Positions 51,778 through 60,682 are shown, counted from the first letter of the stretch. The stretch: DNA of 64,000 bases from an uncultured Alphaproteobacteria bacterium (GCA_958295725.1 OY282368.1:1074501-1138500), one strand, 5' to 3'. Made by a program: numbers and translations. The notes: generated from the letters alone by a model not told the origin.

Positions 51778-52977
51778 ATGACCGGGCGGTATCACGCGTA
51801 TCTCGACTACAACGCCACCGCGCCGGTTCGGCCGGAGGTGGCGCGAGCTGTCGCTTCGGCTCTCGAGGCGGGCGGGAACCCGTCGTCGGTGCATGGGCCC
51901 GGCCGCGAGGCCAGGGCCAGGGTCGAGGCCGCGCGCGAGGCGGTGGCCCGCCTCGTCGGCGCGTCCCCGCGCTCCGTCGTCTTCACCAGCGGCGGCACCG
52001 AGGCGAACAACATGGCGTTGCGCGGCGCGGCGGCGCGGGGACGGCGTCTCGTGGCGTCCGCCATCGAGCACGATTCGGTGCTGGCCGCCGTCCCGTCCGG
52101 GGCGCCGGCGGGATCGTCGATACCCGTCGGTCGCGACGGGGCGGTCGACGTCGCGGCGCTCGACCGCGAGTTGCGGCGGTTGCCCGCGGGCGCGCTCGTC
52201 TCCGTGATGGTCGCGAACAACGAGACCGGCGTGATTCAGCCGGTCGCCGACGTGGTCGAGGTGGCGAGGGCGCGCGGCGCCACGGTGCATTGCGACGGCG
52301 TGCAGGGGCCGGGAAAGATCGCCGTGGACTTCGACCGGCTCGGCGTCGACCTGATGTCCTTGTCGGCGCACAAGTTCGGCGGTCCCCAGGGTGTCGGGGC
52401 GCTCGTGGCGCGGGACGGCGCCGAGGCGCTCGAGGCGATGCTTCTCGGCGGTGGACAGGAGCGTGGACGGCGGGCCGGCACCGAGAACGTCCCCGGGATC
52501 GCGGGGTTCGGCGCGGCCGCCGAAAGCGCGCTGGCGGACACGGAAACGCCGGGCCGTGTCGAGGGGTTGCGCGACGGACTGGAAGACCGGATCCGTTCGA
52601 TCGCCGGCGACGGGGTCGTTATCGGATCCGCCGCGGCGCGCCTTCCCAACACGTCGTGCATCGCCATGCCCGGCGTGTCGGCGGAGACGCAGGTCATGGC
52701 CCTCGATCTCGATGGCGTCGGCGTGAGCGCCGGGTCGGCCTGTTCCTCGGGCAAGGTGACGCGCTCCCACGTCCTTGCCGCCATGGGACTGCCGGAAGAC
52801 CGGGCCGGCTCCGCGATCCGGGTCAGTCTCGGCTGGGCCTCCCGGTCCGCGGACGTGGACCGGTTCGTCGAGGTCTGGGAGAAGCTGTACCGGCGGCTCG
52901 GAAGCCGCGATGCCGCCCGGCGGCGGGGCTGTCAGGACGGCTCGACCGGCGGCGGAGTCTCGTACCGGCCAGTGTAG
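51778..52977 (+). CDS. Cysteine desulfurase (NifS/IscS-like)
   Basis: A 399-residue PLP enzyme. YLDYNATAPVRPEV opens the protein, SLSAHKFGGPQG carries the PLP Lys near residue 200, and SAGSACSSGKV contains the catalytic Cys near 323. It takes sulfur from cysteine for Fe-S clusters or thio-cofactors. No iscU or regulator is adjacent here. Follows cysE by 84 bases; its end overlaps the convergent phosphodiesterase by 46 bases. Confidence 0.93.
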   Translation: MTGRYHAYLDYNATAPVRPEVARAVASALEAGGNPSSVHGPGREARARVEAAREAVARLVGASPRSVVFTSGGTEANNMALRGAAARGRRLVASAIEHDSVLAAVPSGAPAGSSIPVGRDGAVDVAALDRELRRLPAGALVSVMVANNETGVIQPVADVVEVARARGATVHCDGVQGPGKIAVDFDRLGVDLMSLSAHKFGGPQGVGALVARDGAEALEAMLLGGGQERGRRAGTENVPGIAGFGAAAESALADTETPGRVEGLRDGLEDRIRSIAGDGVVIGSAAARLPNTSCIAMPGVSAETQVMALDLDGVGVSAGSACSSGKVTRSHVLAAMGLPEDRAGSAIRVSLGWASRSADVDRFVEVWEKLYRRLGSRDAARRRGCQDGSTGGGVSYRPV

Positions 52978-53735
52978 GACGTGTGGCTGACGATTCCCGT
53001 GTCCGGCCGCCACAGGTGGAGGTGGCAGGCCGGGGGTTCCATGACGATCCGCTGTTTGGCGCCTTCGAGCATGTTCAACCCCATCTGATGGGCGGTGCTC
53101 GGCGCCACGCTGAGGACGGCACCATGCCAGCGCGCGGTGACGGGGCGGTGCAGGTGGCCGCAGACGATCCTCTCGATGTTCGGGTGCCTCTCCACGATGG
53201 CCCCCATTTCGGGGGCGCCGGCGCCGAAACCGTGCCGGTCCATGCCGCTGATCCCGCTCTTCATGGGTGGGTGGTGCATGAATATCAGCGTCGGCCTGTC
53301 GGGGTCCTCCGCCAGGCGATCCGACAGCCATCGGAGTCGTTCCTCGCACAGCTCTCCGCCGATCTTCCCCGGGATCACGGTGTCCAGGGCGATCAGACGC
53401 ACCGGCCAGTCGTCGATCGCGTAGTGCAGGAACCGGCCGCCGGGCAGATATCCCCGGTCCGCGAAAGCCTCGGACATGGCCTCGCGGTCGTCGTGGTTGC
53501 CGGGGATGGCATAGACGGGTGCGTCGATGGGCGCCAGGATCTCGCGCAGACGCTCGTATTCCTCCGGCAATCCCCGGTCGACGAGATCGCCCGTCGCCAG
53601 AACGACGTCCGGCGACGGTTCGAGAGACGCGAGGTGCGCGACCGCCGTCTCCAGGAACGCCGCCGTGCGGAACGTCTCGTCCATGCGCCCGCCCGGGAGC
53701 CCGATATGGAAGTCCGTTATCTGCGCGACGATCAT
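52932..53735 (-). CDS. cpdA: Metallophosphodiesterase, CpdA-like
   Basis: A 267-residue calcineurin-like phosphoesterase with all metal motifs in order: ITDFHIG, GDLVDRG, GNHDD, MHHPP and GHLHR. Length and pattern match CpdA, which hydrolyses 3',5'-cyclic AMP, or the related glycerophosphodiesterase GpdQ; the two are hard to tell apart by eye. Convergent with the desulfurase. Confidence 0.85.
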   Translation of the reverse strand: MIVAQITDFHIGLPGGRMDETFRTAAFLETAVAHLASLEPSPDVVLATGDLVDRGLPEEYERLREILAPIDAPVYAIPGNHDDREAMSEAFADRGYLPGGRFLHYAIDDWPVRLIALDTVIPGKIGGELCEERLRWLSDRLAEDPDRPTLIFMHHPPMKSGISGMDRHGFGAGAPEMGAIVERHPNIERIVCGHLHRPVTARWHGAVLSVAPSTAHQMGLNMLEGAKQRIVMEPPACHLHLWRPDTGIVSHTSYTGRYETPPPVEPS

Positions 53736-53789
53736 CGTGGAGTTGCCGGCCGGTCTATGGAGGCGTGGAACGCCGACCCGTCCGGACGC

Positions 53790-54029
53790 CTACGCGAACG
53801 CCTTGAACGCGATGATGGTGAAGGTGTCCTTGACGCCCGAAAGGCGTTGGACGTTCTCGGTGACGAAATGCCCGATGTCGGCGTCCTCGTCCAGATAGCA
53901 CTTCATCAGGAGATCGTACTGGCCCGAGGTCGAGTGCACTTCCGAGACCTGGGCCATGTCGGCGGCCTGTTCGGCGACCCGGTAGGCCTCCCCGAGCTCG
54001 CACTTGACCATGACGAATATGGTCCGCAC
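53790..54029 (-). CDS. Stand-alone RAM (Lrp/AsnC ligand-binding) domain protein
   Basis: A 79-residue protein from GTG 54029 that matches only the C-terminal RAM domain of Lrp/AsnC regulators (VSEVHSTSGQYDLLMKCYL, then VQRLSGVKDTFTI), with no DNA-binding half. Such proteins oligomerise and bind amino acids, possibly modulating full-length regulators. It follows the DEAD helicase by 15 bases on the same strand. Confidence 0.88.
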   Translation of the reverse strand: MRTIFVMVKCELGEAYRVAEQAADMAQVSEVHSTSGQYDLLMKCYLDEDADIGHFVTENVQRLSGVKDTFTIIAFKAFA

Positions 54030-54044
54030 GGCGCGGCCCCTGCC

Positions 54045-55493
54045 TCAGTCGTCGCGGGACCGCGATGGGCGCGCCAGGAACGCCGGCACGTCGTCGGTGA
54101 CGCCGAATTTCAGATCCGCTCCGGCGGCGGTCGCCTCGCCGTCGCGGCGCGTCCTCTTTCGTTCGCGCGTCTTTGCCGAGGGACGCTTCCCGTTCGCGTC
54201 CCGCGTCCGGGTCCCGGCCTTCGATCCCGGTTGCGCGTCCGCCGCCGGGCCGTCCCCGGCTGTCGGGGATTGGCCGTTCCGACCGTTCGCCTTTCTCCGG
54301 CGGCCGCGCCGCCCCGGGGAACGCCCGCGGTCGGTCCCCGAGCGTTCGGACTCGTTCCCGGTCCCCGGGTTCTCGATCTCGGGGAGGTCGGCGACCCGGA
54401 TGGAGGAACCGATGAGGCGTTCGATAGCGGTCACCAGCTTGTCGTCGTCGGGAGTCGCGATCGTGATGGCGATGCCGGACAGGCCCGCCCGCGCCGTTCG
54501 GCCGATGCGATGAATGTAGTCCTCGGCGTTGAAGGGAACGTCGAAGTTCAGGACGAACGGAAGGCTCGTGATGTCGAGCCCCCGGGCCGCCACGTCGCTG
54601 GCCACCAGCAGGCTTACGTCGCCGTTGCGGAAACCCTCGAGCGTCTCCATCCGTATCGACTGCCGCATATCGCCGTGGAGCGCCTTGGCGTTGAACCCGT
54701 GCCTGTCCAGCGACCGCGCCACGATGTCGACGTCGCGCTTGCGGTTGCAGAAGATCAACGCCGATCCGACCTCCTCGCGGCGGAGGATCCGGCGCAGCGC
54801 CTCGCGCTTGTCTTCCGGGCGGACCACGACCAGCCGTTGATCGACGTTTTCGGCGGGCGACGCCGGCGGGTCGACGGCCACCTCCTCGGGATCGGTGAGG
54901 AACCGCCCCGAGATGCGCCGGATTTCGGGCATGATGGTCGCGGAGAAGAACAGGGTCTGCCGCGACGGCGGCAACAGCTTCACGATACGTTCGACATCGG
55001 GGATGAACCCCATGTCGAGCATTCGGTCCGCTTCGTCGATGACCAGAATTCCGACATCGCTGAGCAACAGTTTTCCACGCTCGAAGTGGTCGAGCAGGCG
55101 TCCTGGCGTGGCGATGACGACATCGACGCCCCGATCGATCTTCCTGTCCTGTTCGTCGAACGAGACGCCGCCGATCAGCAGCGCCGTCGAGAGCTTTCGA
55201 TACTTGCCGTAGACCGCGAAGTTCTCGGCGACCTGATCGGCCAGCTCCCGCGTCGGTTCGAGGATCAGCGCGCGCGGCATCCGGGCCCGGGCACGGCCCG
55301 TGGCCAGCATGTCGATCATCGGCAAGGTAAAGGAGGCCGTCTTGCCCGTGCCGGTCCGCGCGCACCCCATGAGGTCGCGACCCCGCGTCACGAATGGTAT
55401 CGCTTGTTCCTGGATCGGTGTCGGGGACTGATACCCCGCTTCGGCGACCGCTTTGAGGACTTCGGGACTTAGACCAAGATCGGAGAAATTCAT
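54045..55493 (-). CDS. DEAD-box RNA helicase, RhlE group
   Basis: A 482-residue helicase: MNFSDLGLSPEVLKAVAEAG is the Q-motif region, ARTGTGKTASF is Walker A, VIDEADRMLDMGF the DEAD box, SAT motif in FSATIMPEI and HRIGRTARAG motif VI. The last 110 residues form a basic Arg/Lys-rich tail typical of RhlE-like enzymes and likely bind RNA. Roles include ribosome assembly and RNA turnover. ATG 55493 puts the Q motif at the normal place. Confidence 0.94.
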   Translation of the reverse strand: MNFSDLGLSPEVLKAVAEAGYQSPTPIQEQAIPFVTRGRDLMGCARTGTGKTASFTLPMIDMLATGRARARMPRALILEPTRELADQVAENFAVYGKYRKLSTALLIGGVSFDEQDRKIDRGVDVVIATPGRLLDHFERGKLLLSDVGILVIDEADRMLDMGFIPDVERIVKLLPPSRQTLFFSATIMPEIRRISGRFLTDPEEVAVDPPASPAENVDQRLVVVRPEDKREALRRILRREEVGSALIFCNRKRDVDIVARSLDRHGFNAKALHGDMRQSIRMETLEGFRNGDVSLLVASDVAARGLDITSLPFVLNFDVPFNAEDYIHRIGRTARAGLSGIAITIATPDDDKLVTAIERLIGSSIRVADLPEIENPGTGNESERSGTDRGRSPGRRGRRRKANGRNGQSPTAGDGPAADAQPGSKAGTRTRDANGKRPSAKTRERKRTRRDGEATAAGADLKFGVTDDVPAFLARPSRSRDD

Positions 55494-55712
55494 ACGTTAC
55501 CAAGTATCGCGGCGTATCGACATGACCGCCGGGGCGACCGTCTGGTCGCGGGATGATGGGCGCAATACTCCACGCGGCCTCGGATGTCAACCACCCCGCG
55601 CGCGGCCCCTCGCTGGCCGGAGAGCGGGTATCCTGGTCCTCCATCGCCCGGTCGCGCGCTCAGCGACCGCCGCCGATGTCGTGTATATGGGGGTCGAGGC
55701 GCGCGGCGTCAA

Positions 55713-55740
55713 GTGTGGGTATGGGTGTGGGTATGGGTGT
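55713..55740. repeat. 12-bp tandem repeat upstream of a hydrolase gene
   Basis: GTGTGGGTATGG is repeated 2.3 times, ending 18 bases before the ATG at 55758. Being in the leader, copy changes could affect expression. Confidence 0.85.
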
Positions 55741-55757
55741 GAGCGCGGGTGTGTCCG

Positions 55758-56468
55758 ATGAGCGTCCCCGTTCCGTTGCTGATCCTGCCGGGGCATCTCT
55801 GCGACCGTCGGCTGTTCGGTCATCAGACGCGCCATCTGTCCGACGTCGCCGATATCGTCGTCGCGGACCTGTACGGCGCCGACAACGTGCGCGAGCTGGC
55901 GGCGACCGCCGTGGCGTCGATGCCGCGCGAGTTCGCGATCCTGGCGAACTCGATGGGCGGCGCCGTCGCGTTCGAGGCGATGCGCCGGGTTCCCGAGCGC
56001 GTCGTCGGTCTCACCTTCGTCGGCAGCACGGCGCGCCCCGAATGGCCGTCCCAGAACGCGCGCCGCCGGCCGGTGGCGGAGCTCGCGGCGCGCGGCGACT
56101 TCGAGGCCATCGCCAGGATGTACGCGCCGGTGTTCTTCCATCCGGAGCGGACCGGGGGTGGCGCCCATGTCCGCGCGCTCCGCCTGATGATCGAGGAGGC
56201 CGGCTACGCGGGCCTGCGGAACCAGCAGAAGGCGTTCGCGAACCGCCCCGACAGCAGGCCGATCCTCCCGGACATCGCGTGCCCGACGTTCGTGCTTTGC
56301 GGTCGCGACGATCTCGTCACGCCGCTGGAGATGTCGGAGGAGATCGCCGACGGGATTCCCGGCGCCGAACTGGCCGTCCTCGACGCCTGCGGTCATGTTC
56401 CGATGCTCGAATGGCCGGAGAAGACGACCGGCCTGCTGCGCCGATGGCTCGACTCGCTGCGGGGTTGA
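55758..56468 (+). CDS. Alpha/beta hydrolase
   Basis: A 236-residue alpha/beta hydrolase. LLILPGHLCDRRLFGHQ forms the oxyanion side, AILANSMGGAVAFEAMRR has the nucleophile Ser, CGRDDLVTPLEMS the Asp and CGHVPMLEWPE the His. Substrate unknown; the pattern is of small esterase/lactonase type. Start ATG 55758 was chosen; a GTG at 55749 inside the repeat is possible. Confidence 0.87.
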   Translation: MSVPVPLLILPGHLCDRRLFGHQTRHLSDVADIVVADLYGADNVRELAATAVASMPREFAILANSMGGAVAFEAMRRVPERVVGLTFVGSTARPEWPSQNARRRPVAELAARGDFEAIARMYAPVFFHPERTGGGAHVRALRLMIEEAGYAGLRNQQKAFANRPDSRPILPDIACPTFVLCGRDDLVTPLEMSEEIADGIPGAELAVLDACGHVPMLEWPEKTTGLLRRWLDSLRG

Positions 56469-56533
56469 TTGCCGGCCGAACCGGAAACCCTATCCTCGAA
56501 CGTGCGAGAGCCGAAACGCGACGGGTGACCGGG

Positions 56534-57115
56534 TCACGCGGGCGCGCCGGCGGTTCCGGTTCCGGGCTTCGACCGGCCGGGGTCGTCGTAGCTGAGAATC
56601 CACGGATCCAGAAACGATCTCGCTCGAAGGTAGAGGTCTTGCGCCCTGTCGGTCATCAGCCCGGCCAGAACGAACAGCGGCGCCAATGCCGTGACCGTCA
56701 GGAGAAAAGGGGATCTGGCGACCATGAGCTCGATCTGGACGAACATGGCTTGTTCGACGATCTCGCGCAGCTCCGTCCTGGCCTGTCCGTCAGGCATTTT
56801 CAGGATGTCCGTATAGAGGTTGGGACGCGGTCCGGGTCCGCAAACGACGATGAACGCCATCAAGTTCCACAGCTTCATGTCGTGCGCGCGCGCGATGCAG
56901 GCGTTCAACCACTCGCGAGTGCGTCGGTACAGAGGATTGTCGAAACCGATCCCTCCGTCCGCGGCGAACAGGAACAGGCGGTCCCTGAGCTCGAAACATC
57001 TTTGCCGTGACGTATCGACCCGGAAGGAGGACCAGGGACCGGCGAAGAACCATATCAGCACGGCCAGGGAGATCAGGATCTGGATGAAACCGACGAAGCC
57101 CTCAACGGTCGTCAT
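56534..57115 (-). CDS. Membrane protein, unknown
   Basis: A 193-residue protein not recognised. It has a hydrophobic N-terminal segment (FVGFIQILISLAVLIWFFAG at about 8-27) and a second near residues 135-155 (SPFLLTVTALAPLFVLAG), with a hydrophilic, Arg-rich part between, so probably two membrane helices with a cytoplasmic or periplasmic loop. The end is Gly/Pro-rich. No linked operon partner; divergent from the small secreted protein. Confidence 0.6.
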   Translation of the reverse strand: MTTVEGFVGFIQILISLAVLIWFFAGPWSSFRVDTSRQRCFELRDRLFLFAADGGIGFDNPLYRRTREWLNACIARAHDMKLWNLMAFIVVCGPGPRPNLYTDILKMPDGQARTELREIVEQAMFVQIELMVARSPFLLTVTALAPLFVLAGLMTDRAQDLYLRARSFLDPWILSYDDPGRSKPGTGTAGAPA

Positions 57116-57230
57116 CTGGATCGTCCTTCGGATTGGTTCGGCCGTCCGGGAGCAGGCCGCTGCCGGTGCGGTCGGGATCGAGCCGGGTTTCGAGCTCGCG
57201 AGCGTGATTCTGCATCTGGAACGACTTCGT

Positions 57231-57593
57231 GTGCTGATTCTCGTTGCAGGGATCGCCTTGACCTCGGGAACGGCGGCCGCTCAAGAGCGTTGGGGTTCTA
57301 TCGTCTTTAGTAAGGAATCCGGCGGAGGTTATGCCTGGGGATTGGCCTGGAGCTTCGGTAGCCACTCTTCTGCCACAAGTCGGGCCATCGACGAATGTCG
57401 TAGCGGGGGCGAAAGCTATTGTGGAGAAATCGCTTGGTTCTACAACGCTTGCGGCGCACTTTCCATCGGCGATAACAATGGTTATGGCGTCGGTTGGGGC
57501 GATTCGATAGCTGAAGCCGAGAATCGGGCAATGACGGGATGTCAACGCGGCAATTCCAATTGCCGCATGGAAATTTCGAGGTGTTCGAGATAG
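57231..57593 (+). CDS. Small secreted DUF4189 protein
   Basis: A 120-residue protein starting at GTG 57231 with a signal-peptide-like VLILVAGIALTSGTAAA. The mature part has the DUF4189 pattern: WGSIVFSKESGGGYAWGLAW, then several Cys (ECRSGGESYC, NACGAL, GCQRGNSNC) expected to form disulfides, and a GYGVGWGDSIAEAENRA core. Function of the family is unknown. Base composition is more AT-rich than neighbours. The start is uncertain because the frame is open far upstream. Confidence 0.65.
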   Translation: MLILVAGIALTSGTAAAQERWGSIVFSKESGGGYAWGLAWSFGSHSSATSRAIDECRSGGESYCGEIAWFYNACGALSIGDNNGYGVGWGDSIAEAENRAMTGCQRGNSNCRMEISRCSR

Positions 57594-57864
57594 CATCCGG
57601 CGGAGTAGTTGCCTGACACCTGCCGGCAGGCTCGCAGGTAGCATCCTTGGCGCCTTGCCGCAGAGGAAGCGCCGCAGAGCTTCGCTGGTTCGCCTTGCCG
57701 GTCTTCCGGATCGGCCATCGGGCGTGCTCCTTCCCGCTTTCGCGGGAATGACGGTCTGAAGAGGGTCGTCGAGGGGGCGCCTCGTGTCTTTCCTGCCCCG
57801 TCGACGCGACAACGGCCGCGCAGGCTGCGGTCGAGAAACGCCTCGATCTCGGCCGCCTTCGTGT
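57594..57864. other. Intergenic region with REP-like palindrome
   Basis: About 270 bases. Contains the palindrome CCTTCCCGCTTTCGCGGGAATGACG at 57729-57753, a REP-like sequence. A short minus-strand frame after the vapC fragment (from ATG 57868) has no recognised content. Confidence 0.5.
57729..57753. repeat. REP-like palindrome
   Basis: TTCCCGCTTTCGCGGGAA is nearly self-complementary, followed by TGACG. Same type as the interrupted copy at 8259-8307. Confidence 0.7.
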
Positions 57865-57936
57865 TCATGATCCGGTAGAGGCCGGCTTCGGGCGAAGCGG
57901 TTCCGAGACGGTATCGGTGTCGAGCAGATATCGCAC
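57865..57936 (-). pseudogene. VapC-like PIN toxin, N-terminal fragment
   Basis: GTG at 57936 starts MRYLLDTDTVSEPLRPKP, a clear VapC beginning with the catalytic Asp6, four bases after the antitoxin stop. After 18 residues the family sequence ends and a stop follows at codon 24. No remaining part of the toxin was seen nearby. Confidence 0.75.
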
Positions 57937-57939
57937 GAT

Positions 57940-58221
57940 TCACAACCGGACTTCGCGTCCCGGTATTCTGTCCCGCGCGCCTTCGAACAACTCGTCGGGG
58001 TCGAGGGCGAGTTCCGGGAGATCGAAGGTCCTTGCGAAATCCTGGTACGCCTCGTCGAATCCGCGTCGGCCTGCGGCGAGCCGCTCGAACATCCGGCGGC
58101 CGACGAGCACGGCCACAGGTTCGCCGCGCCGGGTCAACTCGACCGTTTTGCCGTGTTCCGCTTCGCGGATCAGTCTCGGCAGGTTGCGGCGCGCTTCCGC
58201 GATCGAATGCCTCTCGTCCAT
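57940..58221 (-). CDS. Phd/YefM-family antitoxin
   Basis: A 93-residue antitoxin. MDERHSIAEARRNLPRLIRE is the dimerisation and DNA-binding start, ELTRRGEPVAVLVGRR the conserved strand pair; the C-terminal 40 residues would bind the toxin. The partner toxin is only a fragment, so the antitoxin is an orphan, though its promoter looks intact. An upstream ATG would add a few residues; MDERHS at 58221 fits better. Confidence 0.82.
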   Translation of the reverse strand: MDERHSIAEARRNLPRLIREAEHGKTVELTRRGEPVAVLVGRRMFERLAAGRRGFDEAYQDFARTFDLPELALDPDELFEGARDRIPGREVRL

Positions 58222-58232
58222 ATCCCGGCCTT

Positions 58233-58281
58233 TCATGATCATGACTCTGTACATTATGGCAAGGCCCGTACGAAGGTCCAA
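58233..58281 (-). promoter_or_regulatory. Promoter and operator of the antitoxin gene
   Basis: Minus-strand -35 TTGGAC (58276-58281) and -10 CATAAT (58253-58258) with a 17-base spacer, followed by the perfect 12-base palindrome TCATGATCATGA (58233-58244), 11 bases before the start codon. The palindrome is a likely autoregulatory binding site. Confidence 0.6.
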
Positions 58282-58344
58282 CCGACCGTATGAACGGAGC
58301 GGAGGGCGGAATCCCCCCGAGACCGCCTCGGGCCCGTTGTCCGG

Positions 58345-60345
58345 CTAAATATCCAGGTCCCGGACCTCGGCGGCCTTTTCCTGGATGAAGGCCAGCCTGA
58401 GCTCCGGCTTCCTGCCCATGAGGCTCTCGACCAGCCGGTCCGTTCCTTCGCCTTCGGGTTCCGGGACGGTGACGCGCAGCAGGGTGCGCTTGCCGGGCGC
58501 CATGGCGGTTTCCTTGAGCTGGGACGCCGGCATCTCGCCCAGACCCTTGAACCGGCTGATCTCGACCTTGCCCCGGCCGTCGAACTCGTCGGCCAGCAAC
58601 TCGTCGCGGTGCGCGTCGTCCCGCGCGTACAGCGTCTTGCCGCCCTGGCTCAGGCGATAGAGGGGCGGCGCGGCCAGATAGAGATGGCCGTTGTCGAGCA
58701 GGGCGGGCATTTCCCGGTAGAAGAACGTCATCAGGAGCGACGCGATGTGGGCGCCGTCCACGTCCGCGTCCGTCATGATGATGACCTTGTCGTAACGGAG
58801 CTTGTCTTCCCGGTACCCCTCGCGCGCGCCGCAGCCGAGTGCGACCATGAGGTCCGACAGTTCCCGGTTGGCGCGCAGCTTGTCCCGTCCCGCGCTGGCG
58901 ACGTTGAGGATCTTGCCCCTCATGGGCAGGACCGCCTGGGTCACGCGGTCCCGCGCCTGCTTCGCCGAGCCGCCGGCCGAGTCCCCCTCGACGATGAACA
59001 GCTCCGTGCCGTCCTTCTGGCTCCGCGTGCAATCGGTGAGGTTCCCGGGAAGCCGTCCGCGCCGGCCCGCCGTCTTGCGGGCAAGGTCCCGGTCCCGCCG
59101 CCGCCGGAGCCGTTCCTCGGCGCGCTCCACGACGAAGTCGAGCAACAGCCTCGCGCTCTCGGGCGCGCCGGAGAGCCAGTGGTCCAGATGGTCCCGGACC
59201 GCCGACTCGACCAGTTTCTGGGCCTCGGGGCTGGCCAGCTTCTGCTTGGTCTGCCCGTGGAACTGCGGTTCGGCGATGAACACCGAGAGGACGCCGGCCA
59301 TGGAGCCGACGACATCGTCCGCCGTGACCTGAGCCGCGCGACGATTGTTCAGGCGCTCGCCGTATTCCCGCAGCGCCTTGGACAGGGCGGCCCTCAATCC
59401 CGCCTCGTGGGCGCCGCCCTCGGGCGTCGGGACCGTGTTGCAGTAGGAGCTCAGGAAGGGATCGCCGGCGGCGAGCCAGGCGATGGCCCACTCGACCCGG
59501 CCTCCCCGGGCGTCCATGGCGACCCGGCCGGCGAACGGCGTGTCGGCGACCGTTTCCGCCCCCTCGGTCATCGCGGCGAGGTAGTCGACGATGCCACCCG
59601 GAAAGTGGAGCTTTTCCTCGGCGGGGGTCTCGTCCTTCCCCTTCAGCAGCGTTTCGTCGCAGGACCAGTCGATCTCGATGCCGCCGTACACGAAGGCCTT
59701 GGAACGGGCCATACGGTAGAGCTTCGCGGGCTCCAGCGCCGACTTCCGGCCGAAGACTTCGGGATCCGGACGAAAGGCGACCCTCGTGCCCCGCCGGTTG
59801 CCGCACCGGCCGCGGTCCTCGAGCCGCGATTCGGGCTTCCCCCGGGAATAGCGTTGCGACCAGAGCCGCCTGTTCCGCGCCACCTCGATTTCGAACCGGT
59901 CCGACAGCGCGTTGACGACCGACACGCCGACGCCGTGCAGCCCGCCCGCCGTGTGGTATACCTTGTCGCTGAACTTGCCGCCCGAATGCAGCGTCGTGAG
60001 GATGACCTCCAGGGCCGACTTGCCCTTGAATTTGGGGTGGGGGTCGACCGGGATGCCGCGGCCGTCGTCTTCGACCGTGAGGGTCCCGTCCGGCCCCAGG
60101 TTTATCGAGATGCGGCTGGCGTGGCCCGCCACCGCTTCGTCCATGGCGTTGTCGATGACCTCGGCCGCCAGATGGTGCAGGCCGGCCTCGTCGGTTCCTC
60201 CGATGTACATGCCGGGTCGCCGGCGCACGGGGTCGAGACCCTCCAGAACCTCTATGTCCTTGGCGGAGTATCCGGCGTCCCCTCGTTTCCCGGGCTTCGG
60301 GCGTTCGCCGCCGTTCTCGAACAGGTCGTTCATCGCCATGGACAT
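58345..60345 (-). CDS. parE: DNA topoisomerase IV subunit B
   Basis: A 666-residue type IIA topoisomerase ATPase subunit. RRRPGMYIGGTDEAGLHHL and EDDGRGIPVDPHPK belong to the GHKL site, GLHGVGVSVVNALS follows; the TOPRIM domain has FIVEGDSAGGSAKQARDR and DADVDGAHI. The length and lack of a GyrB-type insertion favour ParE over GyrB. Start 60345 (MSMAMNDLF) has GGAGG eight bases upstream. Decatenates daughter chromosomes together with ParC, not in this window. Confidence 0.93.
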   Translation of the reverse strand: MSMAMNDLFENGGERPKPGKRGDAGYSAKDIEVLEGLDPVRRRPGMYIGGTDEAGLHHLAAEVIDNAMDEAVAGHASRISINLGPDGTLTVEDDGRGIPVDPHPKFKGKSALEVILTTLHSGGKFSDKVYHTAGGLHGVGVSVVNALSDRFEIEVARNRRLWSQRYSRGKPESRLEDRGRCGNRRGTRVAFRPDPEVFGRKSALEPAKLYRMARSKAFVYGGIEIDWSCDETLLKGKDETPAEEKLHFPGGIVDYLAAMTEGAETVADTPFAGRVAMDARGGRVEWAIAWLAAGDPFLSSYCNTVPTPEGGAHEAGLRAALSKALREYGERLNNRRAAQVTADDVVGSMAGVLSVFIAEPQFHGQTKQKLASPEAQKLVESAVRDHLDHWLSGAPESARLLLDFVVERAEERLRRRRDRDLARKTAGRRGRLPGNLTDCTRSQKDGTELFIVEGDSAGGSAKQARDRVTQAVLPMRGKILNVASAGRDKLRANRELSDLMVALGCGAREGYREDKLRYDKVIIMTDADVDGAHIASLLMTFFYREMPALLDNGHLYLAAPPLYRLSQGGKTLYARDDAHRDELLADEFDGRGKVEISRFKGLGEMPASQLKETAMAPGKRTLLRVTVPEPEGEGTDRLVESLMGRKPELRLAFIQEKAAEVRDLDI

Positions 60346-60389
60346 CCGGCGCGCCTCCGCGGCGGCTTGGTGGGTGGTCGCGACGACGC

Positions 60390-60419
60390 ACTATACAGTA
60401 TGGTTTGTCTCGGCAACAA
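60390..60419 (-). promoter_or_regulatory. Possible parE promoter
   Basis: Minus-strand TTGTTG (60414-60419) and TATAGT (60390-60395), 18-base spacer, about 45 bases upstream of parE. Confidence 0.4.
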
Positions 60420-60507
60420 CGACATCTGGGCCGAGTCCAGAGCAGTCGCTTTCCCGCTTGTCCGCAAGACTCGTCCAGCGACGGGAGCGCCGCAGGGTCC
60501 GTCGATA

Positions 60508-60540
60508 CTCCTCCCCCTGTCAGGAGAGGAGCGGTAACCC
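60508..60540. repeat. Hairpin repeat related to the 115-bp array core
   Basis: CTCCTCCCCCTGTCAGGAGA followed by GGAGCGGTAACCC, similar to the CTCCCCTTTCGACAGG... GGAGCGTAACCG part of each unit at 15764-16130. It lies in the parE-glnA spacer; the rest of that spacer (60420-60654) holds no recognised gene. Confidence 0.55.
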
Positions 60541-60654
60541 GGACATCGGGAGGTGTATGCAAGGAACAGGAACGGGACAGGGGGTCCCGTCGGCGAGAGC
60601 GTGTCGCCATCGGGCCGCGGGCCGGTCGCGGCCGGCCGATCCCGGACGGGCGGA

Positions 60655-60682
60655 AGGGGCCGGTACCCGAACCGGCCCCTTC
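60655..60682 (-). terminator. Stem-loop downstream of glnA
   Basis: AGGGGCCGGT/ACCGGCCCCT, a ten-base stem with a loop, 28 bases past the glnA stop. No T-run on the minus strand, so efficiency is uncertain. Confidence 0.55.

Noticed and set aside
57864..57868. Continuation of the vapC fragment into a longer toxin
   Set aside because: After MRYLLDTDTVSEPLRPKP a stop follows at codon 24 and the next frames show REP-like DNA, not PIN-domain sequence.
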